Assembly (NCBI RefSeq): GCF_001654835.1
Contig: NZ_LXEP01000032.1
Span: forward strand, 99,362 to 163,361
Length of the DNA: 64,000 nucleotides
Direction of reading: 5' to 3'
Source: Buttiauxella gaviniae ATCC 51604
GTDB taxonomy: Bacteria; Pseudomonadota; Gammaproteobacteria; Enterobacterales; Enterobacteriaceae
In this document: positions 9,118 to 19,389 of the stretch, piece after piece
How the letters are laid out: the number at the start of each line of letters is the position of its first letter
Position numbering within the stretch: position 1 is the first letter of the stretch
The notes under the pieces: model-generated
Database searches by the model: none
Told to the model about the DNA's origin: nothing
What the model saw: the letters and a program-made list of their open reading frames with translations, nothing else
Position numbers and translations under genes: made by a program

Positions 9118-10797
9118 ATGTCCAGTAGCCTGATTAACAGTGCCATGAGTGGCCTGGGTGCTGCCCAGGCGGCACTGAATACTGTCAGTAACAACATTTC
9201 TAACTATAACGTCACAGGCTATACCCGCCAGACTACCGTGTTGTCGCAGTCGCAAAGTACGTTTGGTGCAGGTGGCTGGATTGGTAATGGCGTACAGGTC
9301 AGCGGTGTGCAACGTGAATATGATGCGTTCATCACTAACCAACTGCGTGCGGCACAAACGCAAAGCAGTGGTCTGAATACTCAGTACCAGCAGATGTCTA
9401 AAATTGACAATATTCTGTCTGGCACTACAAATACCCTCGCTACAACCATGCAGAGCTTCTTTAGCGGCTTGCAGACTCTGGTTAGTAACTCCGAAGATCC
9501 GGCGGCACGCCAGGCATTGCTTGGAAATGCCAACGGCTTGGTTAACCAGTTTAAGGTGACCGATCAGTATCTACGCGACCAGGATAAGCAGGTGAATACC
9601 GCAATCCAGAGTAGCGTGGAGCAAATCAACAATTACGCCAGCCAGATCGCCAATCTGAATAACCAGATTTCGCGCCTGACGGGTGTGGGGGCAGGTGCAG
9701 CACCGAACGATCTGCTCGATCAACGCGACCAGTTGGTTAGCGAGTTAAACCAGATTGTCGGTGTTGAAGTCAGTGTTCAGGATGGTGGTACATATAACGT
9801 CTCCATCGCGAATGGTTTGTCCCTGGTACAGGGTGATAAAGCCAATAAACTGGCGGCAGTGGCTTCCAGCGCTGACCCTTCACGTACCACAGTTGCGTAT
9901 GTTGACCCTGTTTCAGGCACTAAGGAAATTCCGGAAAACCAGCTGAGCAGCGGCACGCTGGGCGGCATGTTGACCTTCCGTTCTCAGGATCTGGATAGCG
10001 CTCGCAACCGCTTGGGGCAGTTGGCTCTGACATTTGCCGATTCGATAAATCAGCAACATGGCAAAGGGGTTGATGCTGGTGACCCGCCGGAGGCTGGCGG
10101 TGATTTCTTTTCAATCGGCGGGCCGACAGCCTGGGGGAACGCCAACAATGTCGCTAAAGATACCTCGCTTAAAGTAAGCATGACGAACAGTTCGGAAGTG
10201 CAGGCAAGCGACTATAAAGTGACCTATGACGGTAAGGATTGGCAAGTCACACGCCTGGCGGATAATAAGCAATTCAAAGCCACGCTCTCCACTGATGGTA
10301 AAAGCATGAGCTTCGATGGCCTGAAACTTGATATTAGCGGTACGGCGCCGAGCAAAAATGACAGCTTCATAGTTAAACCTGTTTCTGACGCTGTTGTGAA
10401 CATGGGCGTGCTGATTACCGACGAAAGTAAGCTGGCCCTGGCGGGTGACCCTAATGGTGGCACTGGCAATACCAGCGGTGGCGCAAGCGACAACCGTAAT
10501 GCCCAGGCAATGCTAGACTTGCAAAGCGGCAAACTCGTTAACGGCAACAAATCGTTTAACGATGCATATGCAAGCCTTGTGAGCGATGTTGGTAACAAGA
10601 CCAGCACCCTGAAAGTCACCAGCACAACGCAAAATAACGTGGTTACGCAGTTGAGTAACCAACAGCAGTCTATCTCGGGAGTCAATCTCGACGAAGAGTA
10701 CGGTAACTTGCAGCGTTTCCAACAATATTACCTGGCTAATGCCCAGGTACTACAGACGGCATCAACTCTGTTTGATGCGTTACTGTCCATTCGTTAA
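9118..10797 (+). CDS. flgK: FlgK, hook-filament junction protein 1 (HAP1)
   Basis: First junction protein between hook and filament; secreted with the FlgN chaperone. 559 residues, slightly longer than the 547 of E. coli, with the extra length in the variable surface region. N-terminal MSSSLINSAMSGLGAAQAAL and the motif NNISNYNVTGYTRQTTVLSQ (about residues 24-43); C-terminal core SGVNLDEEYGNLQRFQQYYL. AAGGAAA ribosome-binding site. Preceded by its own sigma-28 promoter and followed by flgL after 16 bases. Confidence 0.97.
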   Translation: MSSSLINSAMSGLGAAQAALNTVSNNISNYNVTGYTRQTTVLSQSQSTFGAGGWIGNGVQVSGVQREYDAFITNQLRAAQTQSSGLNTQYQQMSKIDNILSGTTNTLATTMQSFFSGLQTLVSNSEDPAARQALLGNANGLVNQFKVTDQYLRDQDKQVNTAIQSSVEQINNYASQIANLNNQISRLTGVGAGAAPNDLLDQRDQLVSELNQIVGVEVSVQDGGTYNVSIANGLSLVQGDKANKLAAVASSADPSRTTVAYVDPVSGTKEIPENQLSSGTLGGMLTFRSQDLDSARNRLGQLALTFADSINQQHGKGVDAGDPPEAGGDFFSIGGPTAWGNANNVAKDTSLKVSMTNSSEVQASDYKVTYDGKDWQVTRLADNKQFKATLSTDGKSMSFDGLKLDISGTAPSKNDSFIVKPVSDAVVNMGVLITDESKLALAGDPNGGTGNTSGGASDNRNAQAMLDLQSGKLVNGNKSFNDAYASLVSDVGNKTSTLKVTSTTQNNVVTQLSNQQQSISGVNLDEEYGNLQRFQQYYLANAQVLQTASTLFDALLSIR

Positions 10798-10813
10798 TTA
10801 AGGAATCTGGCGT

Positions 10814-11776
10814 ATGCGTATCAGTACCGCAATGATGTACCAACAGAACATGCGCGGCATAACCAACTCGCAAAGTGAATGGTTGCGTTATGGCGAGCAG
10901 ATGTCGACCGGTAAGCGTGTTACTAAACCTTCTGACGATCCGATTGCTGCATCGCAGGCTGTAGTGTTGTCTCAGGCTCAGGCACAAAACAGCCAGTATG
11001 CGTTGGCGCGTACCTTTGCGACTCAAAAGATTTCGCTGGAAGAAAACGTGTTAGGGCAGGTGACAACAGCCATCCAGTCAGCACAAGAAAGAATCGTTAA
11101 CGCCGGTAACGGTACGTTAAGCGATGACGACCGTGCATCACTGGCGACCGATCTGGAAGGTATTCGCAATCAGATATTGAACCTTGCCAACAGTACGGAT
11201 GGCAACGGGCGCTATATTTTTGCAGGTTACAAAACGGATTCGGCACCGTTTAGCGGTGGGGCCAACAGCATCACTTATACCGGTGGTAGTACATCGGTAA
11301 CTCAGTCTGTAGACGCATCGCGTACCATGACCGTAGGGCATTTGGGCTCACAGATTTTCGAGTCACTGACCAGTAATGCGGTGCCTGAACCGGGTACCGG
11401 TACGTCTGAGAAGAGTCTTTTCAATATGCTTGACTCAGCTATTGCGACGCTGAGAACACCGACAGAAGGCCTGGATGACACTCAGAGGGCTGACTTGGGC
11501 GCGGCTATTGATAAAACCAACCGCGGGTTGAGAAACTCCCTCAATAACGTGCTGACTGTGCGTGCTGAACTCGGTACGCAACTGAACGAGTTGGATAAGC
11601 TTGATGAGTTAGGTAGCGATCGCGCGTTGGGTCAGGCTCAGCAAATGAGTGATTTGGTGGATGTTGACTGGAACTCAGCAATCTCTTCCTATGTGATGCA
11701 ACAGGCAGCCCTTCAGGCTTCATATAAAGCGTTCAGCGATATGCAGGGGATGTCCTTGTTCCAGCTAAACAAATAA
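10814..11776 (+). CDS. flgL: FlgL, hook-filament junction protein 3 (HAP3)
   Basis: Second junction protein, a flagellin-like adaptor on which the filament is nucleated; carried by FlgN. 320 residues (E. coli 317). N-terminal MRISTAMMYQQNMRGITNSQ and the flagellin-type TGKRVTKPSDDPIAASQAV (about residues 34-52); C-terminal helix SSYVMQQAALQASYKAFSDM. Co-transcribed with flgK. Its 3' untranslated region ends in a strong terminator, the position of the FlgO small RNA in E. coli. Confidence 0.97.
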   Translation: MRISTAMMYQQNMRGITNSQSEWLRYGEQMSTGKRVTKPSDDPIAASQAVVLSQAQAQNSQYALARTFATQKISLEENVLGQVTTAIQSAQERIVNAGNGTLSDDDRASLATDLEGIRNQILNLANSTDGNGRYIFAGYKTDSAPFSGGANSITYTGGSTSVTQSVDASRTMTVGHLGSQIFESLTSNAVPEPGTGTSEKSLFNMLDSAIATLRTPTEGLDDTQRADLGAAIDKTNRGLRNSLNNVLTVRAELGTQLNELDKLDELGSDRALGQAQQMSDLVDVDWNSAISSYVMQQAALQASYKAFSDMQGMSLFQLNK

Positions 11777-11855
11777 GTTTTACCATTTTGGGTGTGCCAT
11801 GAAACTGGGCACGCTTTATATGCCCACTTCTGCACCCCAGAGTGGGCTTTTTTTT
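11777..11855 (+). ncRNA. possible FlgO-like 3'UTR small RNA of flgL
   Basis: About 80 bases from the flgL stop to a terminator with an eight-T tail. In E. coli the sigma-28-dependent sponge RNA FlgO is processed from this same 3'UTR. Assigned by position and terminator only; I cannot align it to FlgO here. Confidence 0.3.
11822..11855 (+). terminator. Rho-independent terminator of the flgKL transcript
   Basis: Stem GCCCACTT / AGTGGGC with an 11-base loop, followed by TTTTTTTT. Confidence 0.85.
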
Positions 11856-11965
11856 GCCTGAAAATAGAGGGTAAGGGGGACGTTATCGCTGGCAATTTCC
11901 CTATGAATAGACAAATTGTTTTTGTAGGTAGGATTAGGGTTGCCACATGACAGCACACGCATAAA

Positions 11966-12000
11966 TAAAAAAGCCGACCAGGAAACTGGTCGGCTTTTTA
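11966..12000 (-). terminator. bidirectional terminator at the 3' end of rne
   Basis: AAAAAGCCGACCAG / CTGGTCGGCTTTTT with a short GAAA loop, flanked by A-runs on one side and T-runs on the other, between the convergent flgL and rne. Confidence 0.88.
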
Positions 12001-12014
12001 GCAACGCTTAGCGA

Positions 12015-15000
12015 TTAGTCAGTGCTTTGCGGGCGTGTTGCTGGTGCTGCTGCCTGGTGAGTTGCACTGCTACCACCGGCAGAACCGCGACCACTAAAGT
12101 CATAAGTTGGGCGTACCCAATCACTTTGACGTGGTGATTCTGGAGCATATTCCGGTGCTGGAGCACGAGTCATCGGTGCAGTCGCATGCTTAACGACGTG
12201 AGCGACTACGGCTACTTGTACAGGCGCTGCTTTTACTTCTGGTACAATTTCAGCGGCAGTTTCTGGAACAGCTGCTTCTTGAGTAACCGGAGTTTGCACT
12301 TCAACCACTTCGACTGGTTTTGTTTCTTCAACCGGAGCCATTGGCACAGTTTCTGCAACAACAACCGGCGCTTCCTGTGCAACTTCAGCGACCTGCTGCG
12401 GATGAGTTTCTACATTTACTACTTCATCTTGTGCAGGTGCAACTTCGTCAATCACTTGTTCAGCGACAACGTCATCTTCAGAAGCAATCAGATGTGGCTG
12501 CTCGCTGACTGGCGTAGCAATCACTTCCGGGTGTGTCGTTTCAACATGTGCAGTCTCAACAACTGGTTGCGCTGCCAATACTTCCTGAACAACACGTTGC
12601 TCGGTATACACAGCTACAGGCTCTTGCTCATGAGGAACAAACGCAGGAGTTTGCTCAACGTGGTCGTACTGCGACTCTTCTTGCGAACGGGCAACCGGAT
12701 AACTAATCCAGGCTTTACCAGAGGCCAGTTCAGGAGATGCACATGCTACGGTCAACGGCATTGGCGACTGTGCAGGGTAACGCTCATCACGATAGCGACG
12801 ACGACGCTGACCACTAACACGTAAATGACGTGGAGAGCGGCGAGAACGGCGCGGCATACCATTAGAGTCGTTACGTGAATCGTTGTTGTCTTCTTGCTCA
12901 ACAACTGGCTTCTCGATAACGGCTGGTAACGGAATAGTTGCCAGTTCAGTGTGGGTAGCTGGTGCTGCAACTGTTTCAGCGATTTCAGGCGTTGCCACAA
13001 CTTCAACAGCAGAATCTTGAGCTGATTCAAAGCGAACTTTCTGGCTCAGCTGACGCTGTTTACGACGAGGCATAACCTGGACGCGTTCTTCCTGCTCGGT
13101 CTCAGCTTCAACTTCAACCACTTCATCACGTTGCAGAACTTTAACTTCTTGTTGTGCCTGACGCTTGTCATCGCTACGACGACGGTTGCGCTCACGACGT
13201 GGCTGCTGCTCGTCACGTACTTTAGGCTTCTCAGCTTCTTCAACAACAACGTTCGGGCGGTTTTCACGCACTTCAGTATTTTGCTGCTGACCCTGACGGC
13301 GGTTACGGCGGTTATCGTCGCGGTCGCGGTTTTCACGCGGCTCACGGTTGTCACGATTTTCGCTGCGGTTTTCGCCACGCCCTTCACCACGATTATCACG
13401 ATCGCGGTTATTGCGATCGCCACGATCGTTACGGTCACGACGGTTATTCTGGCGACGGTTATTACGGCGATCCTGATTTTGACGTTGGCCTTCACTCTCA
13501 GCAGGTTTTGCTTCCTGAACTTCTTTGCTTTCAGTCGTAGGTTCACCTGCGAACAGGTTTTTCAACGCACCGAAGAAGCGGCTAAGCAAGCCAGGCTGCT
13601 CAGTTGTTGCTACTTTCGCATCTACTGGTTTAGTAACTGGAGTTTGCACCGCGGTTGCTGCAGGAGCTGACTCAGGCGGAGCTGGCGGCTCGTCAGGCAT
13701 CACGAAGGTTGCCAGCGCAGGTTGCTCAGGGCGTTTACGCTCTGCGTACTCTTCTTCAGACGTCACAGCCATCTCTTCTTCATACCGCTTCGGCAGCATG
13801 TAGCTCAGAGTTTTGCTTTCTTCGCCTTTACGTACGCGCAATACGGAATAGTGTGGAGTTTCCATCTGATCGTTAGGAACGATGATAGCTTTCACACCAC
13901 CCTGACGGGTTTCAATCGCGCTTACCGCATCACGTTTTTCGTTCAGCAAGTAAGAGGCAATTGGTACAGGAACAATCGCGTGAACTTCCTGGGTATTCTC
14001 TTTCAGCGCTTCTTCTTCAATCAGACGCAGAATGGAGAGTGCCATGGATTCGTTGTCACGTACCGTACCTGTTCCGCTACAACGCGGGCAGACATGGTGG
14101 CTGGACTCGCCCAGAGAAGGGGAGAGGCGCTGACGGGACATTTCCAGCAGGCCAAAGCGTGAAATATGGCTAATCTGGATACGAGCACGGTCCTGGCGTA
14201 CCGCTTCGCGCAGACGGTTTTCTACCGCACGCTGGTGGCGCACAGGCGTCATGTCGATGAAGTCGATAACAATCAGGCCACCGAGGTCACGCAAGCGCAG
14301 TTGGCGTGCGATTTCATCAGCTGCTTCAAGGTTGGTATTGAATGCCGTTTCTTCGATATCACCACCACGAGTTGCGCGCGCGGAGTTAATGTCGATTGCG
14401 GTTAATGCTTCGGTGGAGTCGATAACAATCGAACCGCCGGAAGGCAGGCGAACTTCACGCTGGAAAGCGGATTCAATCTGCGATTCAATTTGATAGTGGC
14501 TAAACAGCGGGATTTCACCGGTGTAGAGCTTAATTTTGCTGCTGAAATCAGGACGACCCAAAGCACCGATATGCTGGCGAGCCAGTTCGAGCACTTTCGG
14601 GTTATCGATAAGAATTTCACCGATATCCTGACGCAGATAATCACGGAAAGCACGGACGATAACGTTGCTTTCCTGATGGATAAGGAATGGAGCCGGGCGA
14701 TTTTCTGCCGCTTTCTGAATGGCTTCCCAATGCTTCAGACGGAAACTTAAGTCCCACTGCAGTGCTTCGGCGGATTTACCCACGCCAGCAGTACGTACAA
14801 TCAGACCCATGCCATCTGGCAGTTCAAGAGAAGACAGTGCTTCTTTCAGTTCGGTACGATCGTCACCTTCAATGCGGCGTGAAATACCACCAGCGCGCGG
14901 GTTGTTAGGCATCAGTACCAAATAACTACCTGCCAGGCTAATAAAGGTGGTTAAGGCTGCGCCTTTATTACCACGTTCTTCTTTATCAATCTGGACAATC

Positions 15001-15299
15001 ACTTCCTGGCCTTCGCGCAAAACATCTTTAATGTTTGGACGACCATGTGATGAATAATTCGACGGGAAATATTCGCGGGCAATTTCTTTAAGGGGAAGGA
15101 AACCATGACGTTCCGCGCCGTAATCTACAAATGCCGCTTCCAGACTAGGTTCAATACGGGTGATTTTGCCTTTATAGATGTTGGCTTTTTTCTGTTCGTG
15201 TCCAGGACTTTCAATATCCAGATCGTACAGGCGCTGCCCATCTACAAGGGCGACACGCAACTCTTCTTGCTGAGTCGCGTTTATTAGCATTCTTTTCAT
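12015..15299 (-). CDS. rne: Ribonuclease E, degradosome scaffold endoribonuclease
   Basis: Essential endonuclease that processes rRNA, tRNA and mRNA and organises the degradosome. 1094 residues (E. coli 1061), starting [20 protein letters not shown]. Visible in order: S1 domain (about 35-125), RNase H-like and 5'-sensor region, DNase I-like catalytic region with [20 protein letters not shown] (about 300), Zn-link CPRCSGTG (about 404), then the unstructured C-terminal half: an Arg/Asn/Asp-rich RNA-binding stretch (about 600-720), Glu/Val/Pro-rich partner-binding parts, and a conserved PNPase-binding tail ([20 protein letters not shown]). The extra length is in the Glu/Val-rich part. Its long leader (15300 to about 15683) is the expected autoregulatory element. 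Confidence 0.97.
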   Translation of the reverse strand: MKRMLINATQQEELRVALVDGQRLYDLDIESPGHEQKKANIYKGKITRIEPSLEAAFVDYGAERHGFLPLKEIAREYFPSNYSSHGRPNIKDVLREGQEVIVQIDKEERGNKGAALTTFISLAGSYLVLMPNNPRAGGISRRIEGDDRTELKEALSSLELPDGMGLIVRTAGVGKSAEALQWDLSFRLKHWEAIQKAAENRPAPFLIHQESNVIVRAFRDYLRQDIGEILIDNPKVLELARQHIGALGRPDFSSKIKLYTGEIPLFSHYQIESQIESAFQREVRLPSGGSIVIDSTEALTAIDINSARATRGGDIEETAFNTNLEAADEIARQLRLRDLGGLIVIDFIDMTPVRHQRAVENRLREAVRQDRARIQISHISRFGLLEMSRQRLSPSLGESSHHVCPRCSGTGTVRDNESMALSILRLIEEEALKENTQEVHAIVPVPIASYLLNEKRDAVSAIETRQGGVKAIIVPNDQMETPHYSVLRVRKGEESKTLSYMLPKRYEEEMAVTSEEEYAERKRPEQPALATFVMPDEPPAPPESAPAATAVQTPVTKPVDAKVATTEQPGLLSRFFGALKNLFAGEPTTESKEVQEAKPAESEGQRQNQDRRNNRRQNNRRDRNDRGDRNNRDRDNRGEGRGENRSENRDNREPRENRDRDDNRRNRRQGQQQNTEVRENRPNVVVEEAEKPKVRDEQQPRRERNRRRSDDKRQAQQEVKVLQRDEVVEVEAETEQEERVQVMPRRKQRQLSQKVRFESAQDSAVEVVATPEIAETVAAPATHTELATIPLPAVIEKPVVEQEDNNDSRNDSNGMPRRSRRSPRHLRVSGQRRRRYRDERYPAQSPMPLTVACASPELASGKAWISYPVARSQEESQYDHVEQTPAFVPHEQEPVAVYTEQRVVQEVLAAQPVVETAHVETTHPEVIATPVSEQPHLIASEDDVVAEQVIDEVAPAQDEVVNVETHPQQVAEVAQEAPVVVAETVPMAPVEETKPVEVVEVQTPVTQEAAVPETAAEIVPEVKAAPVQVAVVAHVVKHATAPMTRAPAPEYAPESPRQSDWVRPTYDFSGRGSAGGSSATHQAAAPATRPQSTD

Positions 15300-15683
15300 C
15301 GTAACTTACTCATTATTCTTACATTGGTGACAGAGCTACGGGCATGGTGACGCTGACCGGGAGTGAACCGATGGCCTCGTGACTAAACGCATTAAGTCGC
15401 CAACCTCACGGTTGTCGCTTGCTGAGAGGCGCAAAGTGTCGGTAGCCTGTATTTCATACGGAAATACAGCGCAATTATCGTGGGAATAACCTTAGAAAAT
15501 ATCTTAAGAGTTGATTCCATTTTACCGGTCAGGCTGCAACCCGCAGCCCGCTAACTGCCTGAAAGTACAATACGTCTTACGCCATTGCTGCGTGGATGAA
15601 CATTCAGGCAAAACTGGTAATTCCGCAAAATTCCTTGTTCTAACAAGTATCAACACGGAAAACCGCAACATTATTCCATTGCT
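15300..15683 (-). promoter_or_regulatory. rne 5'UTR (rne5-type autoregulatory leader)
   Basis: About 384 untranslated bases between the predicted rne start site and its ATG; E. coli has a 361-base leader in which RNase E binds hairpins and cleaves its own message. Inverted segments are visible near 15390-15450. Function is inferred from gene identity and leader length. Confidence 0.65.
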
Positions 15684-15689
15684 AACCTT

Positions 15690-15695
15690 ATTATA
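15690..15695 (-). promoter_or_regulatory. extended -10 element of the rne promoter
   Basis: Reverse strand reads TTGCTATAAT, a perfect TATAAT with an upstream TG (extended -10) and only a weak -35. It places transcription start near 15683 and yields the long rne leader. Confidence 0.6.
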
Positions 15696-15872
15696 GCAAG
15701 ATGACTTTTGCCTTTGATGCCTCGTTTCTTACAGTTTTTTAACTCACTTTTTCGCTGTGCGTCGCAGAAATTTGAAAAAGGAGAGTCAGGCGACTTAAAA
15801 CCAGGCAATTTCTCAGTTAAGCACATAAAAATGAGTGGCGCTATGCGCGCACGCTATTTAGAATCGCCGACC

Positions 15873-16826
15873 ATGAAAACTCAGACTCCTTCAGTACAAA
15901 TCGTTGCCATTTCGTCCGACGAAGCCGGGCAGCGTATCGATAACTTTTTGCTCGCGCGCTTAAAAGGCGTACCGAAAAGTATGATTTATCGCATTTTGCG
16001 TAAAGGCGAAGTGCGCGTGAATAAAAAACGCATCAAGCCTGAATATAAAATTCAGGATGGTGACGAAATTCGTATCCCACCAGTTCGCGTTGCTGAACGT
16101 GAAGAAGAGGCGGTTTCCCCGCATCTGCAAAAAGTGGCGGCATTGACTGATGCGATTCTCTATGAAGACGACCACATTCTGGTGCTAAATAAGCCATCGG
16201 GTACAGCCGTTCACGGCGGCTCCGGTTTAAGCTTTGGTGTGATTGAAGGTTTACGTGCGTTACGCCCTGAAGCGCGTTTCCTTGAACTGGTTCACCGTTT
16301 GGACCGTGATACTTCCGGGATTTTGCTGGTTGCGAAGAAACGTTCTGCATTACGTTCGTTACACGAGCAATTGCGTGAAAAAGGAATGCAGAAGGACTAC
16401 CTGGCGCTTGTTCGTGGCCAATGGCAATCGCATGTGAAAGCAGTGCAGGCTCCGTTGCTTAAGAATATTTTGCAAAGCGGTGAGCGCATTGTGCGCGTAA
16501 ATAGCGAGGGGAAACCTTCAGAGACGCGTTTTAAAGTGGAAGAACGTTACGAATTTGCCACTCTTGTGCGTTGTAGCCCGATTACCGGGCGTACTCACCA
16601 GATTCGTGTCCACACGCTGCACGCTGGCCACCCGATTGCGTTTGACGATCGTTATGGCGATCGTGAGTTTGATAAGCAACTCGCAGGAACGGGGCTGAAT
16701 CGCTTGTTCTTGCACGCTGCGGCCTTGCGCTTTACCCATCCAGGCACCGGTGAAATTATGCGAGTTGAAGCACCGCTGGATGAGAAGCTAAAACGTTGCC
16801 TTAATGTGTTGCGTAACGCACGCTAG
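15873..16826 (+). CDS. rluC: RluC, 23S rRNA pseudouridine synthase (955/2504/2580)
   Basis: Converts uridines 955, 2504 and 2580 of 23S rRNA to pseudouridine. I start at ATG 15873 ([20 protein letters not shown]), matching enteric RluC; the frame stays open about 165 bases upstream but that part is not conserved. 317 residues (E. coli 319). An S4 RNA-binding domain (about 19-80) is followed by the RluA-type catalytic domain with [16 protein letters not shown] (about 140-155, catalytic Asp in RLDRDTSG) and [18 protein letters not shown]. Divergent from rne, as in E. coli. Confidence 0.96.
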   Translation: MKTQTPSVQIVAISSDEAGQRIDNFLLARLKGVPKSMIYRILRKGEVRVNKKRIKPEYKIQDGDEIRIPPVRVAEREEEAVSPHLQKVAALTDAILYEDDHILVLNKPSGTAVHGGSGLSFGVIEGLRALRPEARFLELVHRLDRDTSGILLVAKKRSALRSLHEQLREKGMQKDYLALVRGQWQSHVKAVQAPLLKNILQSGERIVRVNSEGKPSETRFKVEERYEFATLVRCSPITGRTHQIRVHTLHAGHPIAFDDRYGDREFDKQLAGTGLNRLFLHAAALRFTHPGTGEIMRVEAPLDEKLKRCLNVLRNAR

Positions 16827-16867
16827 TTTGTTGTCTACTGGCTAAGCATTGCGGTTGACGAAATAAA

Positions 16868-16906
16868 GAAGGGTGGATCAAGCTGTCGCTTTTCCACCCT
16901 TTTTTC
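16868..16906 (+). terminator. terminator between convergent rluC and yceF
   Basis: AAGGGTGGA / TCCACCCTT stem followed by TTTTTT on the plus strand; the reverse direction also ends in a T-rich run. Confidence 0.75.
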
Positions 16907-17489
16907 ACATCAGTAATGGGCTACACCCTTCATTACGCAGCATTTCGCACAAGCTAATCAGCGGTAGTCCTACTAACGTATTCGGATCTTTTCCAGACAA
17001 GCGTTCGAATAATGTGATCCCCAAACCCTCACTTTTAAAGCTTCCCGCGCACTGTAAAGGTTGCTCTTTATGCACGTAATTGCGGATTTCTTGCTCACTC
17101 AGATGACGAAAATGCACATCAAAGGGTTCGCAAATCACCTGTAAATTGCCCACGGAAGAATTATAAAGTGCAAGGCCGGTATAAAAAGTAACAATACTGT
17201 TGCTCGCAATCAGCAATTGTTCGACTGCTTTCTCTTCTGTGTGCGGCTTGCCGACGATCTTTGCGTCTAATACGCAGACCTGATCCGAGCCAATAATCAA
17301 ATGATTTGGATATTCCTTGCTCAATGCCTGTGCTTTGGCTTGTGCCAGTCGCATGACGAGCTGGCGGGCATCCTCACCGGGAATTGGCGTTTCATCGACC
17401 AGTGGAGCCGCGGTGATAAAGGGCATGCCGAGCTTTTCAAGCAGCTCTCGACGGTATGGCGAAGTTGAGGCCAGAACAATTTGCGTCAT
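16905..17489 (-). CDS. yceF: YceF, Maf-family nucleoside triphosphate pyrophosphatase (m7GTP-type)
   Basis: Maf/ITPase-like enzyme that hydrolyses modified nucleotides, m7GTP in E. coli, preventing their incorporation. 194 residues, as in E. coli. N-terminal [20 protein letters not shown] is the substrate-binding signature; the catalytic Asp lies in GSDQVCVLD (about 69); the later motif FYTGLALYN is present. Divergent from yceD and convergent with rluC. The subfamily call rests on similarity to E. coli YceF rather than Maf/YhdE. Confidence 0.93.
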   Translation of the reverse strand: MTQIVLASTSPYRRELLEKLGMPFITAAPLVDETPIPGEDARQLVMRLAQAKAQALSKEYPNHLIIGSDQVCVLDAKIVGKPHTEEKAVEQLLIASNSIVTFYTGLALYNSSVGNLQVICEPFDVHFRHLSEQEIRNYVHKEQPLQCAGSFKSEGLGITLFERLSGKDPNTLVGLPLISLCEMLRNEGCSPLLM

Positions 17490-17591
17490 ATTTTTTTCAT
17501 TAATGATAGCGATCCGAGAAAAGGCATTTTAAACTATGCCACCGCAATGTGTGCGAATAAGTAGAAAAGGCACTGTTTACAGGCTTTTTCT

Positions 17592-17620
17592 TTGACTCTA
17601 TGACGTTACAAAGTTAATAT
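17592..17620 (+). promoter_or_regulatory. sigma-70 promoter of yceD-rpmF operon, close to the start codon
   Basis: TTGACT, 17 bases, TAATAT. The -10 ends 9 bases before the yceD ATG at 17630, so transcription should begin within a few bases of the start codon. There is no Shine-Dalgarno sequence in the gap. The SraB RNA of E. coli is reported from this intergenic region; I see no separate evidence for it. Confidence 0.75.
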
Positions 17621-17629
17621 GCGCGCCCT

Positions 17630-18151
17630 ATGCAAAAAGTAAAATTACCCCTGACTCTCGATCCGGTTCGTACGGCTCAAAAACGCCTTGATTACACGGG
17701 TGTTTACACCCCTATTCAGGTGGAGCGTGTCGCCGAGTTTGTAGTCAGTGTAGACAGTGATGTGGAATGCGATATGTCATTTGCCATCGATAACCAACGC
17801 CTCGCAGTTATTACTGGTGATGCGAAAGTTTCGGTAACATTGGCGTGTCAGCGTTGCGGAAAGCCATTTGCCCATCAGGTTTACACACAGTATTGTTTTA
17901 GCCCGATCGTCAAAGACGAGCAGGCTGAAGCACTCCCGGAAGGATATGAACCAGTTCAGGTCAACGAATTTGGTGAAATCGATCTTCTGGCGTTGGTTGA
18001 AGATGAAATTATCCTCTCCTTGCCAGTTGTTCCGGTGCATGATTCTGAACACTGTGAAGTGTCCGAGGCGGACATGGTTTTTGGCAAACTTCCTTCCGAG
18101 GCGGAGAAACCAAACCCATTTGCCGTATTAGCCAGTTTAAAGCATAAGTAA
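17630..18151 (+). CDS. yceD: YceD, DUF177 protein linked to 23S rRNA accumulation
   Basis: Small conserved cytoplasmic protein; in plants and E. coli DUF177 members are linked to 23S rRNA processing or stability, with no known enzymatic activity. 173 residues, the usual length. [20 protein letters not shown] at the N-terminus; a CxxC pair (ACQRCGKPF, about residues 74-82), and acidic C-terminal half. It is the first gene of the rpmF-plsX-fab transcript, the conserved bacterial arrangement coupling ribosome and lipid synthesis. The promoter position suggests a leaderless or nearly leaderless message. Confidence 0.94.
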   Translation: MQKVKLPLTLDPVRTAQKRLDYTGVYTPIQVERVAEFVVSVDSDVECDMSFAIDNQRLAVITGDAKVSVTLACQRCGKPFAHQVYTQYCFSPIVKDEQAEALPEGYEPVQVNEFGEIDLLALVEDEIILSLPVVPVHDSEHCEVSEADMVFGKLPSEAEKPNPFAVLASLKHK

Positions 18152-18167
18152 TTAAGGAGTAAGGTCC

Positions 18168-18338
18168 ATGGCCGTACAACAGAATAAACCAACCCGTTCT
18201 AAACGTGGCATGCGTCGTTCCCATGACGCGCTGACCACAGCAGCAGTGTCCGTGGACAAAGTTTCTGGCGAAACTCATCTGCGTCACCACATCACCGCCG
18301 ACGGTTTCTACCGCGGTCGCAAGGTTATCGCTAAGTAA
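18168..18338 (+). CDS. rpmF: 50S ribosomal protein L32
   Basis: Structural protein of the large ribosomal subunit. 56 residues (E. coli 57): [20 protein letters not shown], then [17 protein letters not shown] at the C-terminus. It lies 16 bases after yceD behind AAGGAG and 11 bases before plsX. One residue is missing around [11 protein letters not shown] relative to E. coli, where the loop reads slightly longer. Unambiguous despite its small size. Confidence 0.98.
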   Translation: MAVQQNKPTRSKRGMRRSHDALTTAAVSVDKVSGETHLRHHITADGFYRGRKVIAK

Positions 18339-18349
18339 TTGGCGATACC

Positions 18350-19384
18350 TTGAGACGTCTAACCCTTGCGTTAGATGCCATGGGTGGGGACTTCGGTCCT
18401 TCCGTGACAGTGCCTGCAGCATTGCAGGCACTGGACTCTAACTCTCAGCTAAACCTTCTATTAGTCGGCGACCCCGACGCCATCACGCCATTACTTGCCA
18501 AAGCTGATTTTGAAAAACGCTCACGTGCGCAGATAGTTCCTGCGGAGTCGGTTATTGCCAGTGATGCAAGACCTTCACATGCGATCCGAAATAGTCGCGG
18601 ATCCTCGATGCGAGTGGCGCTTGAGTTAGTAAAAGAAGGGCGAGCAGAAGCTTGCGTCAGTGCAGGAAATACTGGTGCACTGATGGGCCTGGCGAAATTA
18701 TTACTCAAACCCATTGAAGGGATTGAGCGACCGGCGTTGATGACGGTATTGCCGCATCAGCAAAAAGGTAAAACCGTCGTGCTGGATCTTGGCGCGAATG
18801 TGGATTGTGACAGTAATATGCTGGTGCAATTTGCGATAATGGGATCAGTGATGGCTGAGGAACTTCTCGGCATCAACTCTCCACGTGTCGCATTGCTGAA
18901 CATCGGTGAAGAAGAGACTAAAGGTCTTGATAGCATTCGCGATGCTTCAGCTTTATTAAAAACAATGCCTTCTATCAACTATATTGGTTATCTTGAAGCG
19001 AACGAGTTGTTGACGGGAAAAACCGACGTGCTGGTCTGCGATGGTTTTGTCGGTAACGTCACCCTCAAGACGATGGAAGGGGTTGCAAGGATGTTCCTCT
19101 CGCTTTTGAAATCACAGGGCGAAGGGAAAAAAAGGTCGTGGTGGCTAATTATATTGAAGCATTGGTTACAAAAAAGCCTGACAAGGCGATTCAGTCACCT
19201 CAACCCCGACCAGTATAATGGCGCCTGTCTGTTAGGATTGCGCGGCACAGTGATTAAGAGTCACGGAGCGGCCAATCAGCGAGCGTTTGTTGTCGCGATA
19301 GAACAGGCAGTGCAGGCGGTGGTGCGGCAAGTCCCTACACGGATTGCTGCCCGCCTGGAATCTGTATTACCCAAGAGTGACTGA
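18350..19384 (+). CDS. plsX: PlsX, acyl-ACP:phosphate acyltransferase
   Basis: Makes acyl-phosphate from acyl-ACP for glycerolipid synthesis (PlsX/PlsY route). 344 residues, starting at TTG 18350 ([18 protein letters not shown], initiator read as Met); no ATG fits the conserved N-terminus. Contains [31 protein letters not shown] and [18 protein letters not shown]. The C-terminus ends LESVLPKSD, about a dozen residues shorter than in E. coli, and fabH follows after 5 bases. The weak TTG start may keep expression low relative to rpmF. Confidence 0.95.
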   Translation: MRRLTLALDAMGGDFGPSVTVPAALQALDSNSQLNLLLVGDPDAITPLLAKADFEKRSRAQIVPAESVIASDARPSHAIRNSRGSSMRVALELVKEGRAEACVSAGNTGALMGLAKLLLKPIEGIERPALMTVLPHQQKGKTVVLDLGANVDCDSNMLVQFAIMGSVMAEELLGINSPRVALLNIGEEETKGLDSIRDASALLKTMPSINYIGYLEANELLTGKTDVLVCDGFVGNVTLKTMEGVARMFLSLLKSQGEGKKRSWWLIILKHWLQKSLTRRFSHLNPDQYNGACLLGLRGTVIKSHGAANQRAFVVAIEQAVQAVVRQVPTRIAARLESVLPKSD

Positions 19385-19389
19385 CGTAC

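Noticed and set aside
13046..13546. Val/Ile/Thr-rich reverse-strand frame within rne resembling a repeat protein
   Set aside because: It is an out-of-frame reading of the Arg/Asn/Asp-rich RNA-binding stretch of RNase E.
12186..14162. Long open frames on the plus strand opposite rne
   Set aside because: They arise from the biased codon use of the Arg/Glu/Val-rich C-terminal half of RNase E; no conserved protein, ribosome-binding site or promoter supports them.
17490..17629. SraB small RNA homologue in the yceF-yceD gap
   Set aside because: SraB is reported here in E. coli, but the only promoter seen starts at the yceD ATG and no terminator is present; support is insufficient.
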